Assembly (NCBI GenBank): GCA_025928535.1
Contig: JAICJJ010000113.1
Span: 1-7,697, forward strand
Source of the DNA: Thermomicrobiales bacterium
Lineage (GTDB): Bacteria; Chloroflexota; Chloroflexia; Thermomicrobiales; UBA6265
DNA: 7,697 nucleotides
Direction: 5' to 3'
Shown: positions 6,523-7,697 of the stretch, piece after piece
Numbering within the stretch: the first letter of the stretch is position 1
Layout: each line of letters starts with the position of its first letter
Program-made: the position numbers and the translations under genes
The notes under the pieces: model-generated
Seen by the model: the letters and a program-made list of their open reading frames with translations, nothing else
The model's database searches: none
What the model was told of the DNA's origin: nothing

Positions 6523-7014
6523 CTATTGCTTGTTGGCCGCCTGGAGGATGGCCGGGCCGACCGCTTCCATCACCTGCCGGGCGAGCGGGTTGGTCATCGC
6601 CTGGGCGAAATCGACCTGGCTGCCGCTCTTGCCGAGCAAGCCGCCGATCATGCCGGCCGCCGCGCCGCCCGCCGTGCCTTCGCTCGACTGCGCGAACATC
6701 TGCACGACGCGCTCGATGCCGCCGTTTTGCACCATGCCGCTGAGCGCCTGAGCCAGCGCCCCGGCGCTGCCCTGATCGAGGCCGGAGGGAGCCGCCGCGC
6801 CGTGCCCCTCGGCCTGCAGAAACGCCGAGACCAGCGGACCCAATTCGCCGCGCGTCTGCGCCGGCAAGGCGTTCATGCCCGTCTGGATCGCCGAATCGAG
6901 CGCGCCCGGCGGCAATTGCGCGATCGCTTGCTGGATCGTTTCGATATTCACGTTGCCGAGGAGATCGCCGGCGCCGCCTTCGCCGCCGAGCATGCCCTTG
7001 ACCCGGTCGAACAT
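6523..7014 (-). CDS. Hypothetical Gly/Ala-rich protein with glycine-zipper-like segment
   Basis: A 163-residue protein that I do not recognise. It opens MFDRVKGMLGGEGGAGDLLG, then has a likely helical stretch (24-69, IETIQQAIAQLPPGALDSAI and onward). A low-complexity Gly/Ala/Ser linker (70-86) follows, then a helix around 87-110. At 116-131 lies GGAAAGMIGGLLGKSG, in which Gly117, Gly121 and Gly125 form a GxxxGxxxG glycine zipper. A final amphipathic helix spans 136-161. There is no signal peptide or clear membrane segment. ATG 7014 is chosen because AAGGAGG (7020-7026) lies 5 bases upstream; an in-frame ATG at 7077 would add 21 residues without a site. Codon use and GC match the neighbours. 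It converges with the M81 gene and stands alone. A loose resemblance to DUF937/YidB-type Gly-rich proteins is possible but not established. Confidence 0.75.
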   Translation of the reverse strand: MFDRVKGMLGGEGGAGDLLGNVNIETIQQAIAQLPPGALDSAIQTGMNALPAQTRGELGPLVSAFLQAEGHGAAAPSGLDQGSAGALAQALSGMVQNGGIERVVQMFAQSSEGTAGGAAAGMIGGLLGKSGSQVDFAQAMTNPLARQVMEAVGPAILQAANKQ

Positions 7015-7019
7015 CGTGG

Positions 7020-7026
7020 CCTCCTT
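7020..7026 (-). promoter_or_regulatory. Shine-Dalgarno of the Gly/Ala-rich protein gene
   Basis: AAGGAGG on the minus strand, 5 bases before ATG 7014. It is close to the consensus and is good evidence both that this orphan frame is translated and that the longer start at 7077 is wrong. Confidence 0.75.
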
Positions 7027-7068
7027 GCTGGGTACGCCCGCCGGCCGCCGCGCGACCGGCTCGCCACC

Positions 7069-7074
7069 ATTATC
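7069..7074 (-). promoter_or_regulatory. Possible -10 element of the orphan gene
   Basis: GATAAT on the minus strand (five of six to the sigma70 -10), 54 bases upstream of ATG 7014. No recognisable -35 lies at the right distance, since that position falls inside the 8-bp repeat array. Weak prediction. Confidence 0.25.
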
Positions 7075-7086
7075 CACCCGCCGTAC

Positions 7087-7142
7087 AGTCGGCCAGTCGG
7101 CCAGTCGGCAAGTCGAGGAGTCGGGAAGTCGGGAAGTCGAGG
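7087..7142 (+). repeat. Tandem array, seven units of 8 bp (AGTCGGNN)
   Basis: Seven contiguous octamers start at 7087: AGTCGGCC twice, AGTCGGCA, AGTCGAGG, AGTCGGGA twice, AGTCGAGG. The first five bases (AGTCG) are invariant and the last three vary. It is non-coding and forms the left arm of the larger inverted element. The unit is not a multiple of three and unlike any codon-driven repeat. Directly visible; function unknown. Confidence 0.9.
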
Positions 7143-7297
7143 GGCGGCGCGGCGTCCCACCGTCCCATCGTCATGCCGAGCCTGTCGAGGCATCTCGTTG
7201 TCTGTCGTCACGAAGAACGAGACCATTCGCTGCGGCTCAGGAAGACGGGACGGGGGCGTCACGCCTCGGAGTGGCTGCCCCATCACTTCCCGAGGCG

Positions 7298-7329
7298 CCG
7301 ACTCCCCGACTCCCCGACTCCCCGACTTC
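7298..7329 (-). repeat. Inverted tandem array, four units of the same 8-bp repeat
   Basis: CCGACTCC occurs three times in a row, followed by CCGACTTC. Read on the minus strand this is AGTCGGGG-type octamers, the same unit as the left array but in opposite orientation and more uniform. It forms the right arm of the composite element. Confidence 0.9.
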
Positions 7330-7333
7330 CGTT

Positions 7334-7348
7334 GGCAAGCGTCTTGCC
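7334..7348. other. Perfect small hairpin upstream of the lipoprotein gene
   Basis: GGCAAG-CGT-CTTGCC: perfect 6-bp arms with a 3-base loop, 62 bases before the GTG at 7410. A third CTTGCC-like copy follows directly (TTGCCTTG). It could be an operator for the lipoprotein gene or the edge of the repeat element. No T-run follows, so it is not an obvious terminator. Confidence 0.35.
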
Positions 7349-7396
7349 TTGCCTTGACTCTGCCGCCGGGCCGATGTCGGAGCCGGGCGGCGCGTT

Positions 7397-7402
7397 GGGA
7401 GG
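7397..7402 (+). promoter_or_regulatory. Shine-Dalgarno of the lipoprotein gene
   Basis: GGGAGG, 7 bases before GTG 7410. It decides between this GTG and the in-frame ATG at 7374, which has no ribosome site. Confidence 0.65.
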
Positions 7403-7409
7403 CGAGGCG

Positions 7410-7697
7410 GTGAGCGGCAGCGGCAGCACGTGGGGCATCGCGGCGGGGCGGGTCGTCGCGCTCGCGCTCGTCATCGGCGGTTTGACGGCGTGTGTTGGAC
7501 AGCAATCGCAGCCGAGCCAGCCGGTCGTCAGCCATCCGATCGCCTCGCCCGGCACGGCCACGTCGCTCGAACCGGTCGGCAGCCACACGACCGACGTGAC
7601 GATCAGCGGCGGCAAATGCGGGGTCGATGCTATTGCGCTGCAGCAAGACCGGCCGCCGACCGTCAAGACCGACAACGCCGACGCCACTCCGTATCGG
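7410..7697 (+). CDS. Predicted lipoprotein, possibly cupredoxin-like, 5' part only
   Basis: The first 96 codons are visible and the frame is open to the right edge. The N-terminus is a lipoprotein signal: Arg14, a hydrophobic run at 15-24 (VVALALVIGG), and the lipobox LTAC with the acylated Cys28. A Ser/Pro/Gln-rich tether follows (about 29-59). The visible mature part begins TDVTISGGKCGVDAIALQQ and continues RPPTVKTDNADATPYR. This beta-strand pattern (strand, Cys-Gly, strand, Pro, strand with Asn-x-Asp) resembles the start of EfeO-type or other cupredoxin-like domains, but the copper-ligand region would lie outside the window, so that is only a suggestion. GTG 7410 is preferred because of GGGAGG at 7397-7402 and because it gives a normal signal length. 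An ATG at 7374 would add 12 residues. An envelope-anchored protein is well supported; function is not. Confidence 0.7.
   Translation, partial: MSGSGSTWGIAAGRVVALALVIGGLTACVGQQSQPSQPVVSHPIASPGTATSLEPVGSHTTDVTISGGKCGVDAIALQQDRPPTVKTDNADATPYR

Larger units (their letters stand above)
7087..7329. repeat. Composite inverted-repeat element (MITE- or REP-like)
   Basis: This covers most of the gap between the orphan gene and the lipoprotein gene. The left array of AGTCGGNN octamers (7087-7142) and the right array of its complement (7298-7329) face each other across 155 bases. That interval is itself partly palindromic: CCGTCCC (7160-7166) pairs with GGGACGG (7247-7253), GAGCC (7178-7182) with GGCTC (7234-7238), and TCTCGTT (7193-7199) with AACGAGA (7216-7222). 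The nested order of the pairs makes one large imperfect stem-loop. There is no transposase gene, so it would be non-autonomous if mobile. The core reminds me of interspersed palindromes in Chloroflexota genomes, but that is memory and not tested here. Confidence 0.65.

Noticed and set aside
7087..7329. CRISPR array
   Set aside because: The units are 8 bp, contiguous and without spacers, and no cas gene is nearby.
6526..7413. 295-codon plus-strand frame and 232-codon minus-strand frame (6948-7646) across the repeat region
   Set aside because: Both translate the octamer arrays into low-complexity runs and cross genes with good ribosome sites in other frames.
1..7697. tRNA, rRNA or known riboswitch
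   Set aside because: No cloverleaf, rRNA-like segment or recognisable aptamer was seen by eye in the intergenic stretches.

Overview
The window is GC-rich bacterial DNA with tightly packed genes. It carries most of a peptide-uptake and peptide-hydrolysis cluster, followed by a less ordered region with an orphan gene, a repeat element and a truncated lipoprotein gene. The taxon cannot be fixed from the sequence alone. High GC, frequent GTG starts and an interspersed palindromic repeat of a kind I associate with uncultured Chloroflexota (Thermomicrobiales-like genomes) make that lineage a reasonable but weak guess. A GC-rich proteobacterium or actinobacterium is not excluded.

Leftward cluster (minus strand, read 4006 to 1): dppB-type permease (2984-4006), dppC-type permease (2082-2987, overlapping dppB by 4 bases), a Tat-exported family 5 substrate-binding protein (362-2008), and the first 98 codons of an M19 (renal dipeptidase-like) metallopeptidase that runs off the left edge (1-295). 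The permease genes are translationally coupled. The two later junctions are 73 and 66 bases long, and each holds a GC-rich hairpin. No ATPase gene is visible; it may lie beyond position 1.

Divergent control region (4007-4116): two candidate sigma70-type promoters point away from each other and share a TCTAGA palindrome in their -10 elements. An imperfect palindrome centred on CATATG lies nearby and is a candidate IclR-family operator.

Rightward cluster (plus strand): an IclR-family regulator (4117-4923) and, 38 bases on, an M81-family (MlrC-like) metallopeptidase (4962-6443). Together the two arms suggest a regulated system. The ABC transporter would bring oligopeptides in, the M81 and M19 enzymes would hydrolyse them (M19 enzymes often accept dipeptides with a D-residue), and IclR would sense a ligand and control one or both arms.

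Right end: a convergent minus-strand gene for a 163-residue Gly/Ala-rich orphan protein with a glycine-zipper-like segment (6523-7014). Then comes a 395-base non-coding stretch (7015-7409). It contains seven tandem copies of an 8-bp unit AGTCGGNN, a palindromic core, and four inverted copies of the same unit, together forming one large imperfect inverted repeat (7087-7329). A perfect small hairpin follows, and then the start of a lipoprotein gene (7410-7697, cut by the right edge) whose visible mature part looks faintly cupredoxin-like.
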